A stretch of DNA of 64,000 nt. Origin: Dechloromonas hankyongensis. GTDB lineage: Bacteria; Pseudomonadota; Gammaproteobacteria; Burkholderiales; Rhodocyclaceae. A model generated the notes under the pieces. That model was not told where the DNA came from. It worked only from the letters and a program-made list of their open reading frames with translations, and did not search any database. Both the position numbers and the translations under genes were made by a program. Shown here in pieces: positions 1 to 7,956 of this stretch. Position 1 is the first letter of the stretch, and every line of letters begins with the position of its first letter. The stretch covers positions 1 to 64,000 of the forward strand of contig NZ_JAKLTN010000003.1 in NCBI RefSeq assembly GCF_022012295.1, written 5' to 3'.

Positions 1-51
1 ACCCAGCAAACCCTCGGCAAACACAGTCTATACAGAGAACCCAACCACAAC

Positions 52-76
52 AAAAAAGGCAGCCAAAGCTGCCTTT
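52..76 (-). terminator. Rho-independent terminator after erpA
   Basis: Nine-base stem (55-63 with 68-76) with a four-base loop. Read leftward it is followed by a run of T, and it sits about 30 bases past the erpA stop, so it closes the leftward unit that contains erpA. Confidence 0.85.
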
Positions 77-104
77 CATTAAAATTAAACAAAAACCCGT
101 TACA

Positions 105-455
105 TCAAGCAGAGAACGAAGAGCCGCATCCGCAAGTGGAACTTGCGTTGGGATTCCGAATAACAAACTGCGAACCCTCTAGCCCTTCGGAGTAATCAAT
201 CTCGGCGCCAACCAGATACTGATAGCTCATCGGATCGATCAGAAGCGTGACACCATTTTTTTCCATCGTGGTGTCGTCTTCATTAACTTCTTCGTCGAAG
301 GTGAATCCATACTGAAAACCCGAACAACCACCGCCCGTCACAAACACACGCAATTTCAGAGCGGGATTTCCCTCTTCCTCGATCAACTCCCGCACTTTCC
401 CTGCAGCGCTGTCGGTAAAGTTAATAGGAACTGCCATTTCGGTAACTGCGTTCAT
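105..455 (-). CDS. erpA: Iron-sulfur cluster insertion protein ErpA (A-type carrier)
   Basis: A 116-residue A-type Fe-S carrier, expected to receive [Fe-S] clusters from a scaffold and hand them to apoproteins in the cytoplasm. The three family cysteines are visible: one in the [11 protein letters not shown] stretch and two in the C-terminal TCGCGSSF motif. The frame is open further upstream, but the ATG at 455 ([13 protein letters not shown]) is the chosen start because a TGGAG ribosome site lies just before it and the length then fits the family. It lies downstream of a bactofilin gene on the same strand, with a terminator beyond its stop. ErpA rather than IscA is favoured by the acidic EEEGNP and EEVNEDD regions and by the absence of isc genes nearby; the family call itself is firm. 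Confidence 0.93.
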   Translation of the reverse strand: MNAVTEMAVPINFTDSAAGKVRELIEEEGNPALKLRVFVTGGGCSGFQYGFTFDEEVNEDDTTMEKNGVTLLIDPMSYQYLVGAEIDYSEGLEGSQFVIRNPNASSTCGCGSSFSA

Positions 456-520
456 GAACAAGACTCCAGAAAAAATTCGTGCACGATTATGCGAGCCCAC
501 ACAACCGGTGGTCAACGGCA

Positions 521-922
521 TTAGGCCAACTCGGGTGGTTTTAGTTCCTCAGCCTTTCGCACAGCATTAACCAGACGACCTTCAATAACAGCCCCTTGGT
601 GCATTTCGATTGTCGCGTACTCGACATCACCTACGATGCGCGCCCTGGACTGCATCTCCAATGCCTCCGTGACGACAACCGGACCGACGACCGTTCCGTT
701 TGTCACCATATGGGCAACCGAGACTGCCCCTTCTATACGCGCATGCTCGCTCAAGACCAAGGTTGAAGAGGACGCCCCTTCAGCCGCCTGGACGCTGCCT
801 TTTAATTCCCCATCAACCCGCAACCCTCCCGTGAAATAGAGCGCCCCCTCAATGCGCGTCCCCGCGCCGATCAAACTATCGATACGCCCATGCAGCTTGC
901 TTTCAGGCTTTTTACCAAACAT
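521..922 (-). CDS. Bactofilin family cytoskeletal protein
   Basis: A 133-residue small bactofilin (polymer-forming cytoskeletal, DUF583 type). The middle shows the short repeating hydrophobic-glycine pattern of a right-handed beta-helix ([20 protein letters not shown], then RIEGAV, RIVGDV, VIEGRL), flanked by short non-helical ends (MFGKKPESK at the start, EELKPPELA at the end). Bactofilins self-assemble into nucleotide-independent filaments that position envelope enzymes. The ATG at 922 is preceded by GAGGTG. The gene follows a membrane-anchored coiled-coil protein by 9 bases and precedes erpA, so the first two are probably translated from one transcript. There is no peptidase gene alongside, unlike some bactofilin loci. 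What the filament scaffolds here is unknown. Confidence 0.88.
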   Translation of the reverse strand: MFGKKPESKLHGRIDSLIGAGTRIEGALYFTGGLRVDGELKGSVQAAEGASSSTLVLSEHARIEGAVSVAHMVTNGTVVGPVVVTEALEMQSRARIVGDVEYATIEMHQGAVIEGRLVNAVRKAEELKPPELA

Positions 923-931
923 TGAACACCT

Positions 932-1666
932 CTATAACTGAGCCACCCGTTTAGACTTTAATACATCCCCCTGATACAAGCGGGCCTCAACCCCTTGCAG
1001 CACAGCCCCGGTCGGCAACACAAAACCACCCTCCCGACGCAAAAAATGCCTGATCTCGACCACCCCGTCACGCTTCAGGTCCTTCGGCTCCGGGACAAGC
1101 ATCCGAGCACTTCGCCCCGAATGAGCGTATTGAATTTCTAGCTGAAGGAAGCCACGAAATTCCGGCAACTGCTTGTCAGGCTGATAAACCATCAACAAGC
1201 GATATTGATATCGACCACCACCAGCCACCGCAACCTTGAAGTTTTCAACCCGAACTGCGGCCGTTTCGCCTGCCGCAGGAATCAAGCGCTCAAAGAGCAA
1301 CATATCTTCTTTCAGCATTGCGTTGTCAGACTCCAGCGCCTTGATTCTGGACAGCAATTGCTGCCGCGCCGCTCGTTCTATATTGACCGCGCTTTGCTCC
1401 GTTCCGGTAGAAGAACGCAAAACACTTAACTCATCACTTTGCGCCAGGAGTTGCTGACGTGACTCCGCCAACTCTCGCCCGAGTTGCCCCGCTTCATTGC
1501 GCTGAGCCATGAGCCAGCCGAGCGAAACCATCAACAGCGCAAACAAGGTAAGTGACAACACATACCATCGTAGCGGCAGATGGCTACGCACGACGACCTT
1601 TGGCGCAAGAATGCCGAAACGGCGCCTGAACTTCCGAATTCGAAGAGTAACTGCGGGTGTTGGCAT
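932..1666 (-). CDS. Membrane-anchored coiled-coil protein (DUF6776-like)
   Basis: Likely inner-membrane protein of about 244 residues. A basic N-terminus (RIRKFRRRFG) is followed by one membrane segment (YVLSLTLFALLMVSLGWLM), then a heptad-rich coiled coil through roughly residues 70-130, then a beta-rich C-terminal domain (periplasmic by positive-inside logic). I think it is the proteobacterial DUF6776 family often found beside bactofilin, but that is from memory. Start choice is weak: the frame is open to a GTG at 1726 and ATGs at 1693 and 1666, none with a good ribosome site; 1666 begins just before the basic segment. A possible promoter (TTGATG, 18-base spacer, TATCGT) lies at 1746-1775. 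Function unknown; context suggests a membrane partner for the bactofilin. Confidence 0.7.
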   Translation of the reverse strand: MPTPAVTLRIRKFRRRFGILAPKVVVRSHLPLRWYVLSLTLFALLMVSLGWLMAQRNEAGQLGRELAESRQQLLAQSDELSVLRSSTGTEQSAVNIERAARQQLLSRIKALESDNAMLKEDMLLFERLIPAAGETAAVRVENFKVAVAGGGRYQYRLLMVYQPDKQLPEFRGFLQLEIQYAHSGRSARMLVPEPKDLKRDGVVEIRHFLRREGGFVLPTGAVLQGVEARLYQGDVLKSKRVAQL

Positions 1667-1726
1667 CGATGAAAACGCAAGCAGACCGGCCATGGCATGA
1701 ACCGCAACGAAAAACCTTGACGCCAC

Positions 1727-1940
1727 ACCTAAGCCGAAAGGCGCAACGATATCACTATCGAAAAACTGGCATCAACCAATTGACGTTGAAAACACCGCTT
1801 GCACGGACGGAAAGCACTATCTCGCCTTGAATACAGCAGAAAATTGGTTTGGAATTAATGAAAGCGGCCCGCAAGGTCAGTCACGAGCACGGCACGGCAC
1901 ATCGCACATCCTGGACGCACAAACGTCCCCATGAAATCCA
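1727..1940. other. Non-coding gap upstream of the bactofilin operon
   Basis: With the adjacent terminator this makes a stretch of about 310 bases between rpsI and the coiled-coil gene. I see a weak leftward promoter candidate (1746-1775) and nothing resembling a tRNA or a conserved protein. From memory, argC often occupies this place in related genomes; no argC-like reading frame is present here. Confidence 0.5.
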
Positions 1941-1980
1941 TAAAACAAAAATGCCCGCCATCTTGCGATAACGGGCATTT
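1941..1980 (-). terminator. Rho-independent terminator after rplM-rpsI
   Basis: Stem AATGCCCG (1950-1957) pairs with CGGGCATT (1972-1979). Read leftward it is followed by a T-rich tract (1941-1950 complement). It lies about 60 bases past the rpsI stop and closes the ribosomal protein operon. Confidence 0.85.
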
Positions 1981-2037
1981 CTTGAATCAGCGAACTTTAC
2001 ACAACCGACTCGATTCGCTCTTCCTAGCAGCGCTGAA

Positions 2038-2430
2038 TTAGCGCTTGGAGAACTGCTTACGGCGACGGGCCTTGTGGAAGCCGACCTTCTTACGCTCGAC
2101 TTCACGAGCATCCCGGGTAACGAAGCCTGCCTTCGACAGCGCCGGCTTCAACGCTGCATCGTACTCGATCAGCGCACGGGTTATGCCGTGACGGACAGCA
2201 CCAGCCTGACCCGACTCACCACCACCAGTAACGTTAACCTTGATATCGAAACCGTTCAGTTGCTCAACCAGCTCCAGCGGCTGACGAACAATCATGCGAC
2301 CAGTTTCGCGAGAGAAGAACTGGTCAACCGGCTTGCCATTGACAACGATGGCGCCAGAACCGCGCTTCATGAAAACACGAGCAACGGCGCTCTTGCGACG
2401 ACCGGTACCGTAGAAATAACCTTCAGCCAT
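2038..2430 (-). CDS. rpsI: 30S ribosomal protein S9
   Basis: A 130-residue bacterial uS9, the usual length. It shows the N-terminal [18 protein letters not shown] motif, the central [21 protein letters not shown] signature and the basic tail ending in FSKR that reaches toward P-site tRNA. It is the second gene of the rplM-rpsI operon, starting 9 bases after the rplM stop, and ends before a clear terminator. Confidence 0.99.
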   Translation of the reverse strand: MAEGYFYGTGRRKSAVARVFMKRGSGAIVVNGKPVDQFFSRETGRMIVRQPLELVEQLNGFDIKVNVTGGGESGQAGAVRHGITRALIEYDAALKPALSKAGFVTRDAREVERKKVGFHKARRRKQFSKR

Positions 2431-2439
2431 GATACCCCC

Positions 2440-2868
2440 TTAGATTTCCAGAGCCTTCGGCTGCTGGGCAGTGTGCGGATGCTGGTCGCCGGCGTAGCAC
2501 TTCAGCTTCTTGAGCATGGCATAGCCCAGCGGACCCTTCGGCAGCATGCCCTTGACGGCGGTTTCCAGGGCACGGCCCGGGAAGCGTTGCTGCATTTTCT
2601 TGAAGTTGGTTTCGTAGATACCGCCCGGGTAACCGGAGTGGCGGAAGTACTTCTTGTCTTCAGCCTTGTTGCCGGTAACGGTGAGCTTTTCAACGTTGGT
2701 AACAACGATGAAATCACCGGTATCAACGTGCGGGGTATAGATAGCCTTGTGCTTGCCGCGAAGGCGACGAGCGATTTCGGTGGCGAGGCGGCCGAGCACC
2801 TTGTCTGTGGCGTCTACCACAAACCACTCGCGCTTCACCTCATGTGGCTTGGCGGAAAACGTTTTCAT
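2440..2868 (-). CDS. rplM: 50S ribosomal protein L13
   Basis: A 142-residue uL13 of normal length. Family motifs include the start [20 protein letters not shown], then [32 protein letters not shown] and the GMLPKGPLG loop that contacts 23S rRNA. It is the first gene of the operon with rpsI. A ribosome site (AGGA) lies about ten bases before the ATG, and a strong leftward promoter lies about 50 bases upstream, giving a 5' leader of roughly 40 bases. Confidence 0.99.
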   Translation of the reverse strand: MKTFSAKPHEVKREWFVVDATDKVLGRLATEIARRLRGKHKAIYTPHVDTGDFIVVTNVEKLTVTGNKAEDKKYFRHSGYPGGIYETNFKKMQQRFPGRALETAVKGMLPKGPLGYAMLKKLKCYAGDQHPHTAQQPKALEI

Positions 2869-2916
2869 GTGTGTGCCGTCCTGAAAAAAATGGGCGCAGA
2901 TTGGAGAAAGGCGCGG

Positions 2917-2946
2917 ATTTTAGTCGACTTTTTGAGCCGATGTCAA
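2917..2946 (-). promoter_or_regulatory. Sigma-70 promoter of rplM-rpsI
   Basis: Read leftward: TTGACA (complement of 2941-2946), an 18-base spacer and TAAAAT (complement of 2917-2922). This is a near-consensus housekeeping promoter correctly placed before rplM. It lies less than 30 bases past the T-run of the candidate sRNA terminator. Confidence 0.85.
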
Positions 2947-2974
2947 TCCTTTTCAATCACTCTGACAAATAGGC

Positions 2975-3003
2975 AAAAAAAACGCGGCTCGCTGAGCCGC
3001 GTT
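2975..3003 (-). terminator. Strong terminator upstream of the rplM promoter
   Basis: A perfect ten-base-pair stem (2981-2990 with 2994-3003) with a three-base loop. Read leftward it is followed by eight T. No protein gene ends here, which is the main reason to propose that a small RNA or an attenuated leader does. Confidence 0.9.
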
Positions 3004-3085
3004 AAATCCACACCAAAGGAGGAGGGTGGAGGAGACAAATCTGAACCGAAGAACTTCTCGCTACTAAGTCACTACAGTTCGTACG
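2975..3085 (-). ncRNA. Candidate small RNA with tandem CCUCC anti-Shine-Dalgarno motifs
   Basis: Predicted leftward transcript of about 110 nt. It would begin near 3085, downstream of a promoter-like TTGCCT/CAGAAT pair, form a 5' hairpin between GAACT and AGTTC arms, expose a C/U-rich single strand (complement of 3018-3035) containing two CUCCUCC blocks, and end in the strong terminator. That layout matches trans-acting sRNAs that pair with ribosome-binding sites, for example the CUCCUCCC-bearing CcsR RNAs of Rhodobacter. No reading frame of note is present on this strand. An alternative is an attenuated leader for rplM, which lies just downstream on the same strand. Existence of a transcript is inferred, not shown. 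Confidence 0.6.
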
Positions 3086-3091
3086 CTTCAC

Positions 3092-3120
3092 ATTCTGCCC
3101 GAACGCCGAAAGTCAGGCAA
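3092..3120 (-). promoter_or_regulatory. Promoter candidate for the small RNA
   Basis: Read leftward: TTGCCT (complement of 3115-3120), a 17-base spacer and CAGAAT (complement of 3092-3097). Each hexamer matches the sigma-70 consensus at four positions. The implied start near 3085 gives an RNA of sensible length. Confidence 0.45.
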
Positions 3121-3365
3121 GAAATATTTGTGCGCCGCACAACTTATATTCAAATACGTCGATCAATTTCATTTATCAAATATAACAATCTGTAATTACG
3201 GTAGTTTTATATTTCCTACGGCGAATATTTAGCATTGATAAATCAAAACGCCCCGCTTAAAGCCTGCGATATGATATTGATCAAATGCTGCACCGCAACA
3301 ATCGCCACCTCGATTCAATCATTTAGCAATTCCGTTAGAATTCGGCACCCCTACAGGAGATCGAA

Positions 3366-3794
3366 ATGGATTGCACAGTGAGATGGATGGGCAACGACGC
3401 TGGGATGTCGTTCGTTGCCGAAACAGGTAGTGGACACGCCGTCGTGATGGACGGCGCGCCGGAAGCCGGCGGCAGAAACATCGGCTTGCGCCCGATGGAA
3501 ATGGTGCTCGCCGGAACCGGCGGCTGCTCAGCCTTCGATGTTGTGCTGATCCTGAAAAAAGGGCGCCATCAGGTCAGCGGCTGCGACGTCAGCCTTCATG
3601 CCGAACGCGCCGAAACCGATCCGAAGGTTTTCACGCGCATCCACTTCCACTATCGCGTCAAAGGCCGGAATCTAAAAGCCGACGCCATTGCCCGGGCGAT
3701 CGAACTGTCGAAAGAGAAGTATTGCTCGGCATCCATCATGATCGGCAAAACAGCTGAGATGACCACCGACTTCGAAATTATCGAAGAAGCCTAG
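3366..3794 (+). CDS. OsmC family protein (YhfA-like)
   Basis: A 142-residue OsmC/Ohr-fold protein. The family core is present: RPMEMVLAGTGGCSAFDVVLILKK, with the first conserved cysteine on the central helix, and KYCSASIMIGKTAEM, with the second cysteine near the C-terminus. The spacing and the lack of the Ohr-specific arginine context put it nearer the YhfA/OsmC-like branch than organic hydroperoxide reductases proper. Such proteins are cytoplasmic thiol peroxidases or of unknown substrate. The ATG is preceded by AGGAGATCGAA, a strong ribosome site. It stands alone, convergent with coq7; the 280-base AT-rich region in front probably carries its promoter, but I could not fix one confidently. 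Confidence 0.85.
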   Translation: MDCTVRWMGNDAGMSFVAETGSGHAVVMDGAPEAGGRNIGLRPMEMVLAGTGGCSAFDVVLILKKGRHQVSGCDVSLHAERAETDPKVFTRIHFHYRVKGRNLKADAIARAIELSKEKYCSASIMIGKTAEMTTDFEIIEEA

Positions 3795-3807
3795 TCGCCA
3801 GACAGGC

Positions 3808-4431
3808 TTAGATGCGATAGGCGGTGAAAGTCATCACCTTCGCCGCCAATTTCATCGCAAGCTTGACTGGCGCAGGCAAGGCCGCCGCACCGTGCCGTAC
3901 TGCCGCTTCGGCATGCTGGATTTCGTCGAGCCGCATCTGATCGACGATGGCGCGGGATTTAGCATCCTGCTCGGGAAGACAGCGCAAGTGGCCATCGAGA
4001 TGCGCCTCGACCTGGCGCTCGGTCTCGGCCAGAAAGCCGAGATTCCACTTGTCGCCCAAGGCCCCGGCCACCAGCCCAAGCGATAGTGAGCCGGCGTACC
4101 ACAGCGGATTCAGTAGGCTCTTTCGCCCACCCAGCTCAGCGATCCGCTTTTCCGTCCACGCTAAGTGCTCGGTTTCTTCCGTGGCCGCACCGCGTAGCGC
4201 GTCTTTCAACACTGGATCACGCGACGTCAGCGCCTGCCCCTGATACAGAGCTTGGGCACATATTTCACCGCAATGATTGACCCGCATCAGCCCGACAACC
4301 TGACGCCGCTCGGCGGTGTTCAACTCCGGCTCGGGAAGTTCCCGAGCCGGATGCGGACGGACGGTATACGCCGGCGCAAATACTGAGCGCAGGGCACGAT
4401 CGAACTCCAGGATCAAGGCATCAGGAGACAT
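3808..4431 (-). CDS. coq7: 3-demethoxyubiquinol 3-hydroxylase (Coq7)
   Basis: Di-iron membrane-associated monooxygenase that hydroxylates the demethoxyubiquinone ring in ubiquinone synthesis. The ferritin-like carboxylate and histidine ligands are visible in four blocks: [45 protein letters not shown] and [14 protein letters not shown], ordered as in the family. The frame opens with a GTG at 4443 overlapping the upstream stop, but the ATG at 4431 has a better ribosome site (GGTGAG seven bases before), giving 207 residues. It is the last gene of a tightly packed leftward set rppH, CNP1-like, coq7, and is convergent with the OsmC-like gene. Confidence 0.93.
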   Translation of the reverse strand: MSPDALILEFDRALRSVFAPAYTVRPHPARELPEPELNTAERRQVVGLMRVNHCGEICAQALYQGQALTSRDPVLKDALRGAATEETEHLAWTEKRIAELGGRKSLLNPLWYAGSLSLGLVAGALGDKWNLGFLAETERQVEAHLDGHLRCLPEQDAKSRAIVDQMRLDEIQHAEAAVRHGAAALPAPVKLAMKLAAKVMTFTAYRI

Positions 4432-4439
4432 GGCAACAC

Positions 4440-4970
4440 TCACCGCCGGACGACATCTGGGTGCCCGCCGCGAACCAAGGCATCGCGCGCCTCAGCTGCA
4501 CTGCGCACCGCTATGCCGTTGGGGCAGAAATATTCGAGAAACAAGGCCGCGTGCTGCCGGTTGGCATAGGCGTCCTGAACTCGCGCCCATTCGCTCTTGC
4601 GGGCCTTGGACCACGTTCCGTCCAAGCGACCGGAGGCATAGATGCGGCGCGCCCGTGCGTCACAACGCATCCCCTCGAAAGTGACATTTCGCCCACCTTC
4701 CGGCGTCTCGACCACCATTACGTAGCGGATTACGCCATCTGCCCCAACGCTCAGGCTTGCGCCATCAATATAGAACTTGTTGGCGGTCGCCGCGCTGACA
4801 TACAAAGGCAGCAGATTGCCGCGCACGTTGGCCGGCGGAAATGGCGCTTCGATTTCCTGCCACTGCTTCGGCTCATATTCGTCATCATCCTCAGCCATGG
4901 CCGAAGAAGAGCAAACCGCCCCTTGCAGCAGCACGAGAAAAAGGGCTAACAAACGAACGCGCATGATCAT
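4440..4970 (-). CDS. CNP1-like family exported protein
   Basis: A 176-residue protein with an N-terminal signal peptide (hydrophobic residues about 5-20, then SSSAMA before a run of acidic residues). The mature part contains the CNP1-like pattern: [10 protein letters not shown] near the start, then a [21 protein letters not shown] strand pair and a [16 protein letters not shown] segment with a single cysteine. The family is named after a neisserial cryptic protein and has no established biochemical role. It overlaps rppH by four bases (ATGA) and ends just before coq7, so the three are probably co-transcribed. Location is predicted periplasmic. Confidence 0.85.
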   Translation of the reverse strand: MIMRVRLLALFLVLLQGAVCSSSAMAEDDDEYEPKQWQEIEAPFPPANVRGNLLPLYVSAATANKFYIDGASLSVGADGVIRYVMVVETPEGGRNVTFEGMRCDARARRIYASGRLDGTWSKARKSEWARVQDAYANRQHAALFLEYFCPNGIAVRSAAEARDALVRGGHPDVVRR

Positions 4971-5515
4971 TTATCCTCGTCGGCTTCGACAGTTTCCGTC
5001 CCACCGGCAGGAAGCTCGCGGCGATGGCGCTGCCCCTTGCGGTCGAAATCCAGGAAGCGGACGAGCTCGTTCAACGCCTGCTCATAGACAGTACGCTTGA
5101 ACTCGATGACCGCATCAAGCGGCACCCAGTAGTCGTTCCAGCGCCACGCATCGAATTCAGGTTTACTGGTTGCCCGCAAACTAACGTCGCTATCACGCCC
5201 GACCAACCTCAACAGGAACCAGATCTGCTTCTGGCCTTTGTAGGAACCGCGCCATTCGCGCCGGATCCAGTGTGTCGGCACTTCGTAACGCAACCAACCT
5301 TTGGTTCGCCCGAGGATACGCACATGCTCGGGCAAGAGCCCGACCTCTTCATACAGTTCACGATACATGGCTTCTTCCGGCGCTTCGCCTCGCTTGATGC
5401 CACCTTGCGGAAACTGCCAGGAATGCTCCCGTATGCGCTTACCCCAGAAAACCTCGTTCTTGGCGTTACAAAGAATGATGCCGACGTTCGGGCGATAGCC
5501 TTCACGGTCGAGCAT
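4967..5515 (-). CDS. rppH: RNA pyrophosphohydrolase
   Basis: A Nudix hydrolase of 182 residues that removes pyrophosphate from mRNA 5' ends to start decay. The Nudix box is intact ([23 protein letters not shown] region). The RppH-specific features also match: N-terminal [24 protein letters not shown] immediately before the box, and the [15 protein letters not shown] helix. The C-terminal tail (about residues 155-182) is charged and low in complexity, as is usual. It leads the leftward rppH/CNP1-like/coq7 group and is divergent from proS. Confidence 0.95.
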   Translation of the reverse strand: MLDREGYRPNVGIILCNAKNEVFWGKRIREHSWQFPQGGIKRGEAPEEAMYRELYEEVGLLPEHVRILGRTKGWLRYEVPTHWIRREWRGSYKGQKQIWFLLRLVGRDSDVSLRATSKPEFDAWRWNDYWVPLDAVIEFKRTVYEQALNELVRFLDFDRKGQRHRRELPAGGTETVEADEDK

Positions 5516-5626
5516 AGAAATCCTGCAAAATTAATAGTTACCCCAATTCTTTCACAAAGGGCGGTCACATGCAAAGAAGCCGGAGCGTGTAAAATCGAGG
5601 TTTAGCAACGAATTCAAGAGCATCCC

Positions 5627-7357
5627 ATGCGCACTTCGCAGTTCTTTTTCACCACCCTCAAGGAAGCTCCGGCCGACGCCGAAGTGATCAGCCAGAAAAT
5701 GATGTTGCGGGCCGGCTATATCAAGCGTGCCGCCGCCGGCATCTACACCTGGATGCCGCTCGGCCTGCGCGTCTTGCGCAAAGTCGAAAATGTGGTGCGC
5801 GAGGAAATGAATCAGGCCGGCGCCCTGGAATTGTTGATGCCGGCTGTCCAGCCGGCAGAACTGTGGCAGGAATCCGGCCGCTGGGAGCAGTACGGCCCGG
5901 AATTGCTGCGTTTCAAGGACCGTCACCAACGCGAATTCGTCATCGGCCCGACACACGAGGAAGTCATTACCGACGTCGTCCGCCGCGACGTCAAGAGCTA
6001 TCGCCAACTGCCGATCCACCTGTATCAGGTGCAAACCAAGTTCCGCGACGAAATCCGCCCCCGTTTCGGCGTCATGCGCGGCCGCGAATTCCTGATGAAG
6101 GACGGCTACTCGTTCCACAGCTCGTTTGACGACCTGAAGCGCGAATACGGCAACATGTACGACACGTACAGCCGGATCTTCACCCGCCTCGGACTGAAGT
6201 TCCGTGCCGTCGCCGCCGACACCGGTTCGATCGGCGGTACCGGCTCGCATGAATTCCACGTGCTGGCCGATTCCGGTGAGGATGACATCGCTTTCTGCCC
6301 CGATTCCGATTACGCCGCCAACGTAGAACTGGCCGAGGCGCTCGCCCCGGCAAGGTCCCGCATGGCTGCCGCCAAGGCGCTCGAGAAAACCCACACGCCC
6401 GGGAAAATGGCGTGCGCCGACGTAGCCAAATTCCTCGAACTACCGCTCGGCCAGATTGTGAAATCGATCGCCGTCATCAGCGAGAAGGAAGACAGCAAGC
6501 AGACTTTCGCCCTGCTCCTGTTACGCGGCGACCATGAGTTGAACGAAATCAAGGCCAGCAAGATTGCCGCGATCAATCCCTTCCGTTTCGCCACCGAAGA
6601 AGAAGTCATCGCGCATCTCGGCTGCAAGCCAGGCTTCATCGGCCCGGTCGGCATCGACCGGGAAAAAGTGGCTGTCTTTGCCGACCGCAGCGTCGCGGTG
6701 ATGAGCGATTTCGTCTGTGGCGCCAACGAAGCCGGTTATCACATGACCGGCGTCAATTTCGGTCGCGACCTGCCGGAACCCGAGATTTTCGACCTGCGCA
6801 ACGTCGTCGCCGGAGACCCCTCGCCCGATGGCAAAGGCATGCTGGACATCTGCCGCGGTATCGAGGTGGGCCATATCTTCCAGCTGCGCCAGAAATACGC
6901 CCAGGCGCTCGGCTGCAGCTATCTCGACGAGAGCGGCAAGAGCCAGGTGATGGAGATGGGCTGCTATGGCATCGGCGTGTCGCGCATCGTGGGCGCTGCC
7001 ATCGAGCAGGGTAACGACGAGAAGGGCATCGTGTTGCCCGCCGCCATCGCACCGTTCGAAGTCTGTATCGTGCCCATGGGCTATCACAAGAGCGAAGCGG
7101 TCAAGGCTGCCGCCGACCAGCTCTATGCCGACCTAAAAAAGGGCGGCTTCGATGTCGTGCTGGATGACCGCAACGAACGTCCTGGCGTCATGTTCGCCGA
7201 CATGGAACTGATCGGTATCCCGCACCGTGTGGTCATCGGCGAACGCGGCCTGAAGGACGGCCAGTTCGAATACAAGGGACGTCGCGACGCCGAGGCAACG
7301 ATGATCGCCCAGTCCGACATCGTGGCTACCCTGCAAGGGAAGCTGTGCGCCGTCTGA
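5627..7357 (+). CDS. proS: Prolyl-tRNA synthetase
   Basis: Class IIa aminoacyl-tRNA synthetase of 576 residues, the normal bacterial (ProS type 1) length. It starts with the characteristic [15 protein letters not shown]. Motif 2 and 3 regions are recognisable ([39 protein letters not shown]). Between them, about residues 225-400, lies the YbaK-like editing insertion that clears Ala-tRNA(Pro). The C-terminal anticodon-binding domain follows. A TAAAAT at 5590-5595 could be the -10 of its promoter. Its stop overlaps the start of a lytic transglycosylase gene, so the two are coupled. Confidence 0.98.
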   Translation: MRTSQFFFTTLKEAPADAEVISQKMMLRAGYIKRAAAGIYTWMPLGLRVLRKVENVVREEMNQAGALELLMPAVQPAELWQESGRWEQYGPELLRFKDRHQREFVIGPTHEEVITDVVRRDVKSYRQLPIHLYQVQTKFRDEIRPRFGVMRGREFLMKDGYSFHSSFDDLKREYGNMYDTYSRIFTRLGLKFRAVAADTGSIGGTGSHEFHVLADSGEDDIAFCPDSDYAANVELAEALAPARSRMAAAKALEKTHTPGKMACADVAKFLELPLGQIVKSIAVISEKEDSKQTFALLLLRGDHELNEIKASKIAAINPFRFATEEEVIAHLGCKPGFIGPVGIDREKVAVFADRSVAVMSDFVCGANEAGYHMTGVNFGRDLPEPEIFDLRNVVAGDPSPDGKGMLDICRGIEVGHIFQLRQKYAQALGCSYLDESGKSQVMEMGCYGIGVSRIVGAAIEQGNDEKGIVLPAAIAPFEVCIVPMGYHKSEAVKAAADQLYADLKKGGFDVVLDDRNERPGVMFADMELIGIPHRVVIGERGLKDGQFEYKGRRDAEATMIAQSDIVATLQGKLCAV

Positions 7358-7956
7358 TTGTCGCGCTGTTGTTGTGTGGCGCGTCGGCGGCCTACGCCGG
7401 CGCGCAGAAGTACGAAGCACTGTCAGCCAGCGCGCAGGCCGCCCTGCACAAGGCAGTTTCCGATTCCCGACCGAGCGTCAGCTCCTTCAAGACACCGATG
7501 GACGCGGTCGACTGGCTGGCCGCCATGTCGCCGCGCCTGGAAAAGCGCATCCCTAACCGCGAGTACCGGATCGACCTGCTGCGCAGCGTGCATTATGAAG
7601 CGACGCGAGCCGGGCTCGATCCGCAACTGGTGCTCGGACTGATGCAAGTCGAATCGGGGTTCCGCAAATATGCAGTTTCGTCGGCCGGAGCCCGCGGCTA
7701 CATGCAGGTCATGCCCTTCTGGGTCAAGCTGATCGGCCGCCCGGAAGACTCACTGTTCGATCTGCGCACCAACCTGCGCTACGGCTGCACCATCCTGCGC
7801 CACTACCTGGATATCGAAAAGGGCGACCTGTTCCGCGCCCTCGGCCGCTACAACGGCAGCCTGGGCAAGCCGGAGTATCCCAATATGGTTCGCGCCGCCT
7901 GGCAGAACCAGTGGGGTTACGAGAAGGCTGCCCGCTTGGCGCAGGCGGCCAACTGA
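7345..7956 (+). CDS. Lytic murein transglycosylase (SLT domain)
   Basis: Exported 203-residue protein. The signal peptide (residues 1-18, [17 protein letters not shown]) is followed by a short linker and an SLT lysozyme-like domain from about residue 80. The catalytic glutamate sits in LMQVESGF, followed by the family [17 protein letters not shown] and GRYNGS motifs. It should cleave peptidoglycan glycan strands with 1,6-anhydro product formation in the periplasm. The start is a GTG inside the last codons of proS, with GGGAAG as ribosome site. Its stop abuts the ffh stop on the other strand with no gap. Confidence 0.92.
   Translation: MRRLIVALLLCGASAAYAGAQKYEALSASAQAALHKAVSDSRPSVSSFKTPMDAVDWLAAMSPRLEKRIPNREYRIDLLRSVHYEATRAGLDPQLVLGLMQVESGFRKYAVSSAGARGYMQVMPFWVKLIGRPEDSLFDLRTNLRYGCTILRHYLDIEKGDLFRALGRYNGSLGKPEYPNMVRAAWQNQWGYEKAARLAQAAN

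Noticed and set aside
2074..3195. A plus-strand frame across rpsI, rplM and the upstream gap
   Set aside because: Antisense to two ribosomal protein genes, a promoter and a terminator.
3235..3246. FNR-like half-sites TTGAT and ATCAA upstream of the OsmC-like gene
   Set aside because: The spacer is two bases, not the four of an FNR/ANR box, so it is not a convincing site.
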